64,000 nucleotides of DNA from Acinetobacter sp. ANC 7912 (GCF_039862785.1 NZ_CP156795.1:1364001-1428000), one strand, 5' to 3'; counted from the stretch's first letter, positions 8,157-16,443 are shown. The notes: a model not told the origin generated them from the letters alone. Numbers and translations are program-made.

Positions 8157-8951
8157 ATGCAATACACCAATTACTTCAAAAGAAAACTGAAGACCGAACA
8201 GCAGATCGGGTTGTGGGTCGGTCTGGCAGATGCTTACGGTACAGAAATTGCTGCCAATGCGGGCTATGACTGGTTGCTGATTGATGGTGAGCATGCTCCC
8301 AGTGACTTGAGGACCACACTGTCGCAATTACAGAGCATTGCGGCTTATCCATCTCAGGCGGTGGTCCGTCCACCGATTGGTAGCGTGCAGCTGATTAAAC
8401 AGCTACTTGATATTGGTGCACAAAGCCTGCTGATCCCGATGGTGGAAACTGTGGAGCAGGCAGAGTTGATGGTCAAAGCAGTTCGTTATCCGCCAGAAGG
8501 TATTCGTGGTGTAGGCGCTGCATTAGCGCGTGCCACTCGCTGGAACAGTATTCCGAATTATTATCAGAAAGCACATGAAGATATCTGTCTGCTGATCCAG
8601 ATCGAATCGGTGAAAGGTCTGGAAAATCTGGATGGAATTCTAAAAATTGACGGCATTGATGGTGTATTTATTGGTGCAGTAGATCTGTCTGCAACTATGG
8701 GCTACGAAGGTAATCCAAACCATCCTGAAGTGCAAAAAGCAGTTGTCGATGCGATCCAGCGCATTCGTGCAGCAGGCAAGGCGGCTGGCATTCTGTCGAC
8801 CCAGCATGAAGTGACCCAGAAATATCTGGATTTGGGTACTGAGTTTGTGGCAGTGGGCGTAGATACCAGTGTCTTGATGAATTCTTTACGTGAGCTGTTA
8901 TCTAAATATAAACAGGGTACTGAAGTCGTGAAATCTGAAGGTGGCTATTAA
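8157..8951 (+). CDS. HpcH/HpaI-family aldolase
   Basis: A 264-residue TIM-barrel class II pyruvate aldolase of the HpcH/HpaI family. Seen motifs are 'IGLWVGLADAYGTEI', 'DWLLIDGEHAPSDL' (catalytic His), 'QSLLIPMVETVEQAE', 'LIQIESVKGLENL' (metal-binding Glu) and 'GVFIGAVDLSATMG' (metal-binding Asp). The family cleaves 4-hydroxy-2-oxo acids such as 4-hydroxy-2-oxoheptanedioate, or 2-keto-3-deoxy-rhamnonate. No homoprotocatechuate or rhamnose genes are nearby, so the physiological substrate is open. The ATG at 8157, after a GAGTGGG site, fits the family N-terminus better than upstream starts at 8091 or 8139. Confidence 0.85.
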   Translation: MQYTNYFKRKLKTEQQIGLWVGLADAYGTEIAANAGYDWLLIDGEHAPSDLRTTLSQLQSIAAYPSQAVVRPPIGSVQLIKQLLDIGAQSLLIPMVETVEQAELMVKAVRYPPEGIRGVGAALARATRWNSIPNYYQKAHEDICLLIQIESVKGLENLDGILKIDGIDGVFIGAVDLSATMGYEGNPNHPEVQKAVVDAIQRIRAAGKAAGILSTQHEVTQKYLDLGTEFVAVGVDTSVLMNSLRELLSKYKQGTEVVKSEGGY

Positions 8952-8974
8952 TCTGCTTGGTATTCCCTGAAATG

Positions 8975-9007
8975 AAAAGGGCAACTAATTGTACAGTTGC
9001 CTTTTTC
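8975..9007. terminator. Bidirectional terminator between the aldolase and monooxygenase genes
   Basis: Stem with core arms GCAACT / AGTTGC, flanked by AAAAGG and CTTTTT (one bulged base). It lies between two convergent genes and has T-runs in both directions. Confidence 0.8.
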
Positions 9008-9034
9008 TTTGCCTGATTTTCACCAATAAGTGAA

Positions 9035-10450
9035 TTAAACCACTTCAGCAACCAGCTCAGCTGTTTGTACAGATTCAGCTTGACTCGCTTTATAACGGTA
9101 TTGCGCTGCTCGGTGAGTATCTGGAAGACGTGGACCTTGGCCAAACAATTTTTCACGCAGTGTACCTTCACGGTATTCAGTCTGGTAAACACCACGACGT
9201 TGCAGTTCTGGAATCACGTATTCCACGATATCTTCAAAGCTCTTATGTGCCAGGATATAAGCCAAGTTAAAGCCATTGATACCGGTGACTTCAATCCATT
9301 CCTGCAGCTTATCTGCTACTGTGCTTGGTGAACCAACGATCACTGGTCCATTGCCGCCAACGCTGGTCCATTTCGCTACTTCTTCAATGGTCCAGATCTT
9401 GTTTGGATCGGCCTGGACATAAGATTCCAGCATCGATTGAATCGCATTGGTCTGGATGTATTCCACTTTGTCGGTTGGTTTGAATTGAGAGAAGTCCACA
9501 CCTGACCAGCCCGAAGCCAGGGTTAGTCCACCATCATAGCTGCCATATTGCTGGTATTCACGGAACTTCGCCTGCGCTTTTTCATCAGTTTCATCCACAA
9601 CAATGGCTAGCATGGTGTAGATTAGAACCGAGTTTGGATCTTTACCTTCCTGAACCAGATTATGACGTACACCTTCTGCCAGTTTTTTCACAGCAATTTG
9701 GGTCGGGGCTGAAATAAAGACACATTCCGCATTCTGGCTGGCAAACTTCTGACCACGCTTTGATGCACCAGCCTGATATAACACAGGGGTACGTTGTGGC
9801 GATGGCTCACAAATATGAATCCCCGGTACAGTAAAGTATTGGCCTTCGTGATTGATTGGATGGACTTTGGTGTGATCTGCAAAGATGCCGCGCTCTTTAT
9901 CACGTAACACCGCGTTATCTTCCCAGGAACCTTCCCAAAGTTTATACAGCACTTCCAGATATTCATCGGCGATGTCATAGCGATTGTCATGGCTGACCTG
10001 GGTTTTGAGGCCGAGGTTTTTTGAACCGCTCTCCAGATAGGAAGTCACGATGTTCCAGCCAGCACGACCTTTGGTCAGGTGATCTAGCGTACTCATGCGA
10101 CGAGCAAATGGATAGGGATGTTCAAAAGAAATGGAAGTAGTGACGCCAAAGCCCAGATGTTTGGTTACAGCAGCCATGGCAGGCACGATTTGTAGTGGAT
10201 CATTGACTGGAACCTGTACTGCACCGGTCAAGGCATGCTCAGCTGAACCATGATAAACATCATAAATGCCCAATACATCGGCAATAAAAATACCGTCAAA
10301 TTTTCCTTTTTCCAGAATCTTCGCCAGATCCGTCCAGTATTCCAGATCTTTATATTCTGTGGAGCGATCCAGTGGGTGACGCCATAAGCCCGGTGACTGG
10401 TGGGCGATACAGTTCATTTCAAAGGCATTGAATCGGATTTGATTGGTCAT
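9035..10450 (-). CDS. Flavin-dependent monooxygenase, NtaA/SnaA/DszA (LLM) family
   Basis: A 471-residue bacterial luciferase-like (LLM) monooxygenase of the NtaA/SnaA/DszA group, which uses FMNH2 from a separate reductase. The family pattern is clear: 'LWRHPLDRS' near the start, 'DGIFIADVLGIYDVY', 'TSISFEHPYPFARRMSTLDHL', 'GRAGWNIVTSY', and 'TPVLYQAGASKRGQKFA' in the second half. Family substrates include nitrilotriacetate, sulfones and organosulfur compounds; none can be assigned here. No flavin reductase or transporter gene is adjacent. Roughly 250 bp of AT-rich upstream DNA could hold its control region. Confidence 0.88.
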   Translation of the reverse strand: MTNQIRFNAFEMNCIAHQSPGLWRHPLDRSTEYKDLEYWTDLAKILEKGKFDGIFIADVLGIYDVYHGSAEHALTGAVQVPVNDPLQIVPAMAAVTKHLGFGVTTSISFEHPYPFARRMSTLDHLTKGRAGWNIVTSYLESGSKNLGLKTQVSHDNRYDIADEYLEVLYKLWEGSWEDNAVLRDKERGIFADHTKVHPINHEGQYFTVPGIHICEPSPQRTPVLYQAGASKRGQKFASQNAECVFISAPTQIAVKKLAEGVRHNLVQEGKDPNSVLIYTMLAIVVDETDEKAQAKFREYQQYGSYDGGLTLASGWSGVDFSQFKPTDKVEYIQTNAIQSMLESYVQADPNKIWTIEEVAKWTSVGGNGPVIVGSPSTVADKLQEWIEVTGINGFNLAYILAHKSFEDIVEYVIPELQRRGVYQTEYREGTLREKLFGQGPRLPDTHRAAQYRYKASQAESVQTAELVAEVV

Positions 10451-10643
10451 GATGTTCTAGGAGTGTTACGTGTTTCAAACATCGTAGGGGACAAAGTTAG
10501 AAATGATAAATAATAAAAATCTCGAACTTTATAAGATTAGATATATAGAAAAATTAATGATGGACTTATAAAAATTGATGGATATAGAGGAGAGCTGATT
10601 CTTTGAAAGTGATGAGTTCAGGTTTTTTAAGGGTAAATATTAA

Positions 10644-10655
10644 AAATAGCCTAAG
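10644..10655 (+). repeat. Copy 1 of the intergenic motif AAATAGCSTAAG
   Basis: AAATAGCCTAAG in the AT-rich gap between the monooxygenase and lpxH genes. It is one of four same-strand copies in the window. Confidence 0.35.
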
Positions 10656-10698
10656 TTTATAAAGTATTACTTAATTCAGGATATTTATCTTAACCTGT

Positions 10699-11415
10699 TT
10701 AATAACACCAAATTTTCAGCCTAATTTCCTGTTCAGGATCATTAGCCAACTCCAGAATCTGTGCTGTATCTTCTTTCCAGTCACCTAGTACAATCCGCTT
10801 CTTGCCATCCACATCATGAATGTTGGCACGATGAGTATGTCCATGAATCAGCAGGTCAACATCTTTGAGTGCAGCTTTAACGGCATCCTGGTTTACATCC
10901 ATGACTTCATAGCTTTTGAACTGCTGTGCTTCATGGCTCTTCTTGCGGAAGCCTTGCGCCAGTCGGGCGCGGAAGGAGAGCGGCATTTTTCTTAAGAAGC
11001 TAACGAGCCAAGGATGACGGATAATTTTACGGAAACGTTGATAGCTGACATCATCGGTACAGAGTGCGTCACCATGTTCAATCCGGATTTTTTTGCCTGC
11101 AATATTGAGGATCTGAACATCCGGAAGTAATTTCCCCGAAAACTGTTTCAGAAAATCTGGACCCAAGGCAAAATCACGGTTACCCACCAGAAAATAAACC
11201 TGATTTCCAGCTTGAGTGAACTGCTTTAAATGTTCAACAATTTCATCCAGCCAGGGAGCTGTATAATCATCACCAATCCAGGCATTGAACCAGTCACCGA
11301 GAATGTAGAGTTGAGTTAGCTTATCTTGATAGGCATCCAGTAAATCTAAAAACCCCCGAACAAGTCGAGGGTGATCAGGTGACAAATGTAAATCAGCGAT
11401 AAACAGATGGATCAC
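10699..11415 (-). CDS. lpxH: UDP-2,3-diacylglucosamine diphosphatase
   Basis: A 238-residue metallophosphoesterase of lipid A biosynthesis. It hydrolyses UDP-2,3-diacylglucosamine to lipid X at the inner-membrane surface. The five metal-site blocks are visible in order: 'FIADLHLSPD', 'ILGDWFNAWIGDD', 'LVGNRDFALG', 'IEHGDALC' and 'LIHGHTHRANIH'. Length and N-terminus (MIHLFIADLHL) match the family. The gene runs divergently from a palindromic repeat upstream and stands alone on the minus strand after ppiB. No intrinsic terminator is obvious after its stop. Confidence 0.95.
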   Translation of the reverse strand: MIHLFIADLHLSPDHPRLVRGFLDLLDAYQDKLTQLYILGDWFNAWIGDDYTAPWLDEIVEHLKQFTQAGNQVYFLVGNRDFALGPDFLKQFSGKLLPDVQILNIAGKKIRIEHGDALCTDDVSYQRFRKIIRHPWLVSFLRKMPLSFRARLAQGFRKKSHEAQQFKSYEVMDVNQDAVKAALKDVDLLIHGHTHRANIHDVDGKKRIVLGDWKEDTAQILELANDPEQEIRLKIWCY

Positions 11416-11434
11416 AAATCTTTTCCTTTGTATT

Positions 11435-11527
11435 TAATCCCTCCCAGCCTCCTTTTGATAAAGGGAGGAGAATCCCATTTTTTTATGGATGTTCCCTCCT
11501 TTGAAAAAGGAGGGTTAGGGAGGATTA
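11435..11527. repeat. Long imperfect palindromic repeat, copy A
   Basis: A 93-bp imperfect inverted repeat between lpxH and ppiB, with outer arms starting TAATCCCTCCCAGCC and the complement of TAATCCTCCCTAACC. Inner pairs of CCTCC/GGAGG form further hairpins. The CCCTCCTTT/AAAGGAGGG stem sits right after the ppiB stop and could end its transcription. A related copy lies at 51139-51230. I associate such elements with Acinetobacter intergenic regions, but this is from memory. Confidence 0.75.
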
Positions 11528-11531
11528 AAAA

Positions 11532-12041
11532 TTATTCAGAAATGATTTTTGCAGATTCAATCACAACGTTCTCTAGCGGAACGTCAGCGTGGTAGCCACG
11601 ATTGCCAGTACGAACGCCTTTGATTTCGTTTACAACGTCCATACCTTCAACCACTTTGCCAAATACTGCATAACCCCAACCTTGCGCAGTTTTGCCTGTA
11701 TGGTTCAGGAAAGAGTTGTTTTTCACGTTAATGAAGAACTGGGCAGAAGCAGAGTGAGGTGCTTGAGTACGTGCCATTGCAATTGTACCTACGTCATTGC
11801 TCAGGCCGTTGTCAGCTTCGTTTTCAATCGCGTCGCGAGTTGCTTTTTCTTTAAAGTTTTCGTCAAAGCCGCCGCCCTGGATCATGAAACCGTCAATAAC
11901 GCGGTGGAAAATTACGCCGTCATAAAAACCGTCACGTACATATTGCAAGAAGTTTGCCACTGTTTTAGGTGCTTCTTCAGCGTTTAATTCAAGAACAATA
12001 CGACCTTTATTGGTGTTTAATTCGACTTGAGGAAAACTCAT
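11532..12041 (-). CDS. ppiB: Cyclophilin-type peptidyl-prolyl cis-trans isomerase B
   Basis: A 169-residue cytoplasmic cyclophilin that speeds proline isomerisation during folding. The catalytic core is visible as '[13 protein letters not shown]' (active-site Arg), '[17 protein letters not shown]' and '[15 protein letters not shown]'. There is no signal peptide, consistent with the PpiB rather than PpiA form. The ATG is preceded by AGGAG at good spacing. A perfect palindrome sits just upstream of that site. It is divergent from glnS. Confidence 0.94.
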   Translation of the reverse strand: MSFPQVELNTNKGRIVLELNAEEAPKTVANFLQYVRDGFYDGVIFHRVIDGFMIQGGGFDENFKEKATRDAIENEADNGLSNDVGTIAMARTQAPHSASAQFFINVKNNSFLNHTGKTAQGWGYAVFGKVVEGMDVVNEIKGVRTGNRGYHADVPLENVVIESAKIISE

Positions 12042-12057
12042 TGTGTAATCTCCTGAT

Positions 12058-12075
12058 CATGACATAAATGTCATG
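12058..12075 (-). promoter_or_regulatory. Palindrome in the ppiB leader
   Basis: CATGACAT and ATGTCATG flank two bases, giving 8-bp perfect arms. The palindrome ends 16 bases before the ppiB ATG, directly abutting the ribosome site on the minus strand. It could be an operator or a small leader hairpin. The seven Ts following on the plus strand would also make it terminator-like in that direction, where no gene needs one. Confidence 0.45.
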
Positions 12076-12326
12076 GTTTTTTTGAATGAGAGAAGCATAA
12101 GCAAACTGTAATCGACAAGGCAAGTAAAAATATACTTTTCTTCGGTAAAATCCTGAAAATCGTATTTTATTTATGCGTTGTGCTCACAGGTAAATTGGGA
12201 AAATTTTGTGCTTTGCATGTTTTAACAATGCCATATTTTAATACTAGAAAATGTTTCTTTTCTTAAACAGCGATATACGGTCATGCTGACTTTTATGACT
12301 CTACTATCTTTTTCATTTTATGGGTA

Positions 12327-12354
12327 TTGAAACAAGAACGATGTACGGTATTTT
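12327..12354 (+). promoter_or_regulatory. Possible sigma70 promoter of glnS
   Basis: TTGAAA (12327-12332) and TATTTT (12349-12354) are separated by 16 bases. If used, the transcript would carry a leader of roughly 155 nt that includes the hairpin at 12410-12502. The match is moderate and other choices exist in this AT-rich region. Confidence 0.3.
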
Positions 12355-12409
12355 GAAAATGATTGAATAGGGAACAAATGCCACAGTTAGCAGTTGAGAG
12401 ATTGATCAC

Positions 12410-12502
12410 CTAAAGTTAAACTAAGGGACTTTAGTTTATGCTTTGTGGCGTGTGCGAAGTCTCCCCGCAATATGACATAAAACCCTTAATTTTTAACTTT
12501 AG
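12410..12502 (+). ncRNA. Structured leader upstream of glnS, candidate cis-regulatory RNA
   Basis: Arms 12410-12427 (CTAAAGTTAAACTAAGGG) and 12483-12502 are complementary over about 18 bases and close a 93-nt structure. The 5' arm can also pair locally: CTAAAGT with ACTTTAG at 12428-12434, and AAACTAA (12418-12424) with TTAGTTT (12431-12437), the latter leaving GGGACT as a loop that is largely complementary to AAGTCTCCC further on. The 3' arm ends 16 bases before the glnS ATG and abuts its weak ribosome site. Alternative pairing next to a start codon suggests translational control, but this is inference. Confidence 0.5.
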
Positions 12503-12518
12503 AAGTGAATGATTAATC

Positions 12519-14246
12519 ATGAAGCCAAATGATGTTGTTACATCTCTGCCAGAGAACCCGACCCAAAATAACAATGCAGTCGATTCAGCGCAGCAGCAGG
12601 AACAACAGCCGGGCTTAGACTTTGTGCGTCAGGTAATCACTGATGACCTAGCTGCAGGCCGTACCCAGCAAGTGGTGACACGTTTCCCACCTGAGCCAAA
12701 TGGTTACCTGCACATCGGTCACGTAAAAGCGATTTGCCTGAACTTTGGTATTGCTGAAGAATTTAATGGCCTATGCAACCTGCGTTTTGACGATACCAAC
12801 CCAGATGCAGAAGAACAAGAATATGTGGATGGTATTGCCAATGATGTGAAATGGTTAGGTTTCCAGTGGAATGGTGAACCTCGCTATGCGTCTAGCTATT
12901 TCGACCAACTTTATCAATGGGCGATCCAGCTGATCAAGCAAGGCGATGCTTATGTCGATTTGCAGACTCCTGAAGAAATCCGTATCAATCGCGGTAACTT
13001 TGTAGAACCAGGTAAAAACTCACCACAACGGGACGCGACTGTGGAAGAAAACCTGGAACGTTTTGAAAAAATGCGAAATGGTGAGTATGCCGAAGGACAG
13101 GCCGTACTTCGTGCCAAAATCGACATGGCTTCTCCAAACGTGCATATGCGTGACCCAATCCTATATCGCATCCTGCATTCTGAGCACCATCAGACTGGTG
13201 ATAAATGGAAAATCTACCCAATGTACGACTATGCGCACCCATTATCGGATGCCATTGAAGGCGTGACTCACTCGCTGTGTACGTTGGAATTCCAGGATCA
13301 CCGTCCATTCTACGACTGGGTTGTTGAGAAGGTAAAATCACCTGCAGTTCCACGTCAGTACGAATCTAGCCGTCTGAATGTAGACTACACCATTACCTCT
13401 AAACGTAAGCTACGTAAGCTGGTTGAAGGCGGTTATGTCAATGGCTGGGATGACCCACGTATGCCAACCGTTGTCGGTATGCGCCGTCGCGGTTTTACGC
13501 CTGAAGGTCTTCGTGACTTCTGTAAACGTGTCGGTGTGTCTAAGGTGGATGGCAGTATCGTTGATGTGGCAATGCTCGAATACTGCATTCGTCAGTCTTT
13601 AGAAAATACTGCAGCACGTGGTATGGCAGTGCTGAATCCATTAAAAGTGACACTGACTAACTTGCCTGCAGACATGGATCTGAAACATGCACGCCATCCA
13701 AACGTAGATATGGGCGAGCGTGTGATTCCATTAACTTCTGAAATCTACATTGACCGTAAAGACTTTGAAGAAGAGCCACCGAAAGGCTTTAAACGTCTGA
13801 TCCCAGGCGGTGAAGTACGTCTGCGTCATGCTTACGTGGTGAAATGTGACGAAGTGATTAAAGATGAAAATGGCGAAGTCGTTGAGCTGAAATGTTCAAT
13901 CGACCCAGAGACTTTAGGTAAGAACCCTGAAGGCCGTAAGGTCAAAGGTGTGATTCACTGGGTATCTGCAGCTAAGGGTGTACCAGCAGAAGTGCGTATC
14001 TATGACCGTCTGTTCACCAAAGCGGATCCAGAAGAAGGTGAAGATTTCCTTGAGAACCTGAATCCGGATTCATTGAAAGTCGTTCAAGCAGTGATTGAAC
14101 CCGCTTTAGCTGAAGCTAAACCTGAAGATCGCTTCCAGTTTGAACGTGAAGGCTATTTCGTGGCAGATCGTTATGATCACAGCCCTGAAAAACCAGTCTT
14201 CAACCGTATCTTGGATTTGAAAGACAGCTTTAAACCAGGCAAATAA
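12519..14246 (+). CDS. glnS: Glutaminyl-tRNA synthetase
   Basis: A 575-residue class I aminoacyl-tRNA synthetase that charges tRNA-Gln with glutamine. The catalytic Rossmann domain shows '[19 protein letters not shown]' (HIGH motif) and '[19 protein letters not shown]'. The KMSKS loop appears as '[10 protein letters not shown]'. The anticodon-binding beta-barrels follow from about residue 350. A Q- and N-rich N-terminal extension of about 35 residues precedes the conserved '[15 protein letters not shown]'. The leader contains an extended RNA structure and only a weak ribosome site. A UUCG-loop terminator follows the gene. Confidence 0.97.
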   Translation: MKPNDVVTSLPENPTQNNNAVDSAQQQEQQPGLDFVRQVITDDLAAGRTQQVVTRFPPEPNGYLHIGHVKAICLNFGIAEEFNGLCNLRFDDTNPDAEEQEYVDGIANDVKWLGFQWNGEPRYASSYFDQLYQWAIQLIKQGDAYVDLQTPEEIRINRGNFVEPGKNSPQRDATVEENLERFEKMRNGEYAEGQAVLRAKIDMASPNVHMRDPILYRILHSEHHQTGDKWKIYPMYDYAHPLSDAIEGVTHSLCTLEFQDHRPFYDWVVEKVKSPAVPRQYESSRLNVDYTITSKRKLRKLVEGGYVNGWDDPRMPTVVGMRRRGFTPEGLRDFCKRVGVSKVDGSIVDVAMLEYCIRQSLENTAARGMAVLNPLKVTLTNLPADMDLKHARHPNVDMGERVIPLTSEIYIDRKDFEEEPPKGFKRLIPGGEVRLRHAYVVKCDEVIKDENGEVVELKCSIDPETLGKNPEGRKVKGVIHWVSAAKGVPAEVRIYDRLFTKADPEEGEDFLENLNPDSLKVVQAVIEPALAEAKPEDRFQFEREGYFVADRYDHSPEKPVFNRILDLKDSFKPGK

Positions 14247-14336
14247 ATGGTGAATGATTGATCCAGGTTGCGGAGATTAAACAAGGAATATCTTTCCTTT
14301 TAGGCTTCCGTACATATGATCTTCATAACTTGAGAT

Positions 14337-14360
14337 GGCCCAACTTCGGTTGGGCTTTTT
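14337..14360 (+). terminator. glnS terminator with UUCG tetraloop
   Basis: GGCCCAAC TTCG GTTGGGC followed by TTTTT, about 90 bases after the glnS stop. It covers the first codons of an upstream in-frame start for the next gene, which is why that start was rejected. Confidence 0.92.
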
Positions 14361-14382
14361 CTATGGAGCAGAAAATAACAAG

Positions 14383-15294
14383 ATGATTGTCCGTGATAAA
14401 AGTAATAGTTTTAGCCTGCTGTTTGCCTGGTATGGCACCATTTTGCCCAAGGTGTTACCGGCACTAGTCTCAGTAATCCTAATTTCCGGAATATTGGTCT
14501 ATTTACGTCAGGAACACTATGTCAGCCTGCCTACGGTACCGGCGATTGGTTTTACCATTTTTGGTGTGATTCTTTCGATCTTTCTCAGTTTCCGGAACAA
14601 TGCCTGTTATGACCGATGGTGGGAAGGACGCAAACTCTGGGGTGCTCTGATTGCCACTACACGCCATTTAAGCAGAGATACTTACGTGCTGGAGAGTCAG
14701 GAGCGGGAAGTGCTGTTATCACGAATGATGCTGTTTACTCATCTATTAAGGGATCGTCTGCGCCAGCAGGAAAGTAGTATTGAGCATTATCGCAATACCA
14801 CTCAATTCGATACTGATGCTTTTGACCAGATTACCCAGCAGGTCAATCCGTCACAATGGGTGCTTGAACAGATGCAGAAGCAGTTAGTGACAGGTTATCG
14901 ATCTGGGCTGATCTCTGACATCATCTATAATAATCTCAACCAGCATACAGTAGCTTTAGGTAATATCCAGGCGGGCTGTGACCGGATTCTGTCAACGCCG
15001 TTGCCATTTTCCTATTCAGTGTTGCTGCATCGAGCAGTGTATTCCTTCTGTTTTATTCTGCCATTCAGTCTGGAAGCTAATTTAGGCCTGTGGACACCGA
15101 TATTGGTAGCGTTGATTGCTTATCTATTTTTAGGACTGGATGAACTGAGTGCCGAGCTAGAAGAGCCATTCGGCCTACAGGACAACGATCTGGCGCTGGA
15201 TTCCATTGTAAGGCTAGTAGAACGAGAAACACTAAGCTCACTGGGTAAAGAAATTCCTGAACCCTTAAAAGCATATAAAGGGCAGTTAAGCTAA
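14383..15294 (+). CDS. Bestrophin-like (UPF0187/YneE) membrane protein
   Basis: A 303-residue protein of the bestrophin/RFP-TM family, which forms pentameric ion channels (bacterial members are often cation-selective). Family features are a first membrane span near residues 20-45, then 'FTIFGVILSIFLSFRNNACYDRWWEGRKLWGAL', a long helical soluble region, and a second membrane pair near 'FSYSVLLHRAVYSFCFILPF'. The start at 14383 is used because the ATG at 14335 lies within the glnS terminator. It is convergent with an LRAT-domain gene, with a terminator between them. Confidence 0.88.
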   Translation: MIVRDKSNSFSLLFAWYGTILPKVLPALVSVILISGILVYLRQEHYVSLPTVPAIGFTIFGVILSIFLSFRNNACYDRWWEGRKLWGALIATTRHLSRDTYVLESQEREVLLSRMMLFTHLLRDRLRQQESSIEHYRNTTQFDTDAFDQITQQVNPSQWVLEQMQKQLVTGYRSGLISDIIYNNLNQHTVALGNIQAGCDRILSTPLPFSYSVLLHRAVYSFCFILPFSLEANLGLWTPILVALIAYLFLGLDELSAELEEPFGLQDNDLALDSIVRLVERETLSSLGKEIPEPLKAYKGQLS

Positions 15295-15315
15295 GCTTAT
15301 TTAAAGGTCTCGAAT

Positions 15316-15342
15316 AGCCCCTTTGATATGGGGCTTTATTTT
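15316..15342 (+). terminator. Terminator of the bestrophin-like gene
   Basis: AGCCCC / GGGGCT stem with an 8-base loop, followed by TTATTTT. It lies between two convergent genes. Confidence 0.8.
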
Positions 15343-15345
15343 GGG

Positions 15346-15906
15346 TTAGCGCTTTTTCAGATGGCTAAAGTCAGGGTGTTCCTGACTAAATTGTTCTTTC
15401 AGCTCACGATACTGCTGCATACGCATTTTGGCCTTGTCATGCAGTTTTTTCTTGATATACAGCGCCAGTGCAAAGCTAGTGGTGGTGATGGTCAGGAACA
15501 TGCTGTTCATAAAGCTCATCACCGAACTGATATAACCAATCGTCGTCAGGCGGTTCATCATACGGGTCACCTGTGGGCTGCTTTCCACCCCAGTAATGGC
15601 CCAAGTACACAGATGTTCACAGTTATTGATAATCAGGTGATAGTTATTTTCATGCATGCGGGAACGCATACGGCGCACGACCTTGCGGCCTTTGTATTTA
15701 GGATTGGAATATCCCTGCACCAGAATCGGTTTGCCGTGGCTGAATTTTTCGATGGAAGTAATTTCGATCGGATGCTTTTTAAATAAGTGTGCAAAGCCGG
15801 AATAATGGATAACACGACCTCGTCCGGCATAAATACCATGATGGGTATAGCCGAAATGTTTGACCATAAGGTGGGCACCTAAGGGGAAACGCTGAGTCTG
15901 TTGCAT
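15346..15906 (-). CDS. LRAT-domain (permuted NlpC/P60 fold) protein with C-terminal membrane segment
   Basis: A 186-residue protein with a lecithin:retinol acyltransferase-type domain. The predicted catalytic residues are visible: His23 in 'THHGIYAG', His34 in 'RVIHYSGF', and nucleophile Cys96 in 'IINNCEHLCTW'. A hydrophobic segment at about 125-150 is followed by a basic, helical C-terminus. Family members act as thiol acyltransferases or phospholipases A on lipids; a membrane-attached lipid-modifying enzyme is a reasonable inference. The true substrate is unknown. The plus-strand frame across it is a shadow. It lies tail-to-tail with the bestrophin-like gene. Confidence 0.82.
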   Translation of the reverse strand: MQQTQRFPLGAHLMVKHFGYTHHGIYAGRGRVIHYSGFAHLFKKHPIEITSIEKFSHGKPILVQGYSNPKYKGRKVVRRMRSRMHENNYHLIINNCEHLCTWAITGVESSPQVTRMMNRLTTIGYISSVMSFMNSMFLTITTTSFALALYIKKKLHDKAKMRMQQYRELKEQFSQEHPDFSHLKKR

Positions 15907-16061
15907 ATGCCTTGAATGCTAAATGATATACAAATGTATCAAAAATCTGAGTTTAGCCTTTTTTTGTGACTTTATCGATGTTTAAGAGGAAAAATTCATC
16001 GAACTGATGAGTTAAATAAAAGGTTAATGAAGAAAAGATAAGCAGTTTGAGGGAAAGTATG

Positions 16062-16075
16062 AAATAGCCTAAGCA
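16062..16075 (+). repeat. Copy 2 of the intergenic motif AAATAGCSTAAG
   Basis: AAATAGCCTAAGCA followed by AACTTTTAAAAT. The downstream bases also resemble those after copy 4 at 54874. Confidence 0.4.
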
Positions 16076-16170
16076 AACTTTTAAAATGATTTTGGTAACT
16101 GCCTTTCAGCTCGTATCTAATGTTTTGGTTAATTCAGAACTAGAGCAGCTTGTTAATTAATAGAAATAAA

Positions 16171-16198
16171 AAAAGCATCTGCTTGCACAGATGCTTTT
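16171..16198. terminator. Bidirectional intrinsic terminator
   Basis: AAAAGCATCTG / CAGATGCTTTT perfect 11-bp arms around a 6-base loop, with seven Ts on the minus strand. It lies 21 bases past the stop of the small minus-strand gene at 16219. Confidence 0.92.
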
Positions 16199-16218
16199 CT
16201 ATTTATGAATTTTGCAGC

Positions 16219-16443
16219 TTACTGGAGTGGTAAGTGCTGCAGCTCATTGAGTTCTTTACGGCTATAGCCACGGGAAGCAAGAACTTTTTTGATGCCTATA
16301 ATCGTATCTTCATCAGTGGCTTTCGCCAAAGCTTCAAGAAGCTGTTCATTGGACTTGCAAGCGCAATCATTTTCAACACAAGCAATTTGATTCTTGTGTT
16401 CATTTTGCTGTTCATTCGCGAACAACTTTTGCCAAAAACTCAT
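16219..16443 (-). CDS. Small cysteine-containing protein of unknown function
   Basis: A 74-residue protein that I do not recognise. An N-terminal polar helix with a cluster of cysteines ('IACVENDCACKS', C-x4-C-x-C) is followed by a helical region ending 'VLASRGYSRKELNELQ'. A GAAGG sequence precedes the ATG, and a strong terminator follows the stop, which supports a real, separately transcribed gene. The cysteine cluster could bind a metal or cofactor; that is speculation. Confidence 0.6.
   Translation of the reverse strand: MSFWQKLFANEQQNEHKNQIACVENDCACKSNEQLLEALAKATDEDTIIGIKKVLASRGYSRKELNELQHLPLQ

Larger units (their letters stand above)
12042..12518. other. ppiB-glnS divergent intergenic region (477 bp)
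   Basis: Holds the ppiB leader with its palindrome, a possible glnS promoter and the structured glnS leader, each listed separately. The middle part (about 12080-12320) is AT-rich and shows no credible gene. A sequence AGCATAAGCAAACTG at about 12095 partly resembles the AAATAGCSTAAG motif found elsewhere in the window. Confidence 0.5.
15907..16218. other. Intergenic region between the LRAT gene and a small unknown gene
   Basis: About 310 bp of AT-rich DNA. It contains one copy of the AAATAGCSTAAG motif (16062-16075) and a strong bidirectional terminator near its right end. The LRAT-gene promoter should lie in its left part, but no confident -35/-10 pair was found. No credible coding frame is seen. 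Confidence 0.5.

Noticed and set aside
12985..13353. 122-codon minus-strand frame within glnS
   Set aside because: A shadow of the conserved glnS coding sequence with no supporting motif or ribosome site.
14335..14382. Upstream ATG that would extend the bestrophin-like protein by 16 residues
   Set aside because: These codons fall inside the glnS terminator hairpin and T-tract; the added residues are not part of the family, and no spaced ribosome site precedes the codon.
15328..15786. 152-codon plus-strand open frame
   Set aside because: It is antisense to the LRAT-domain gene, whose catalytic motifs are clear; the plus-strand product resembles nothing known.
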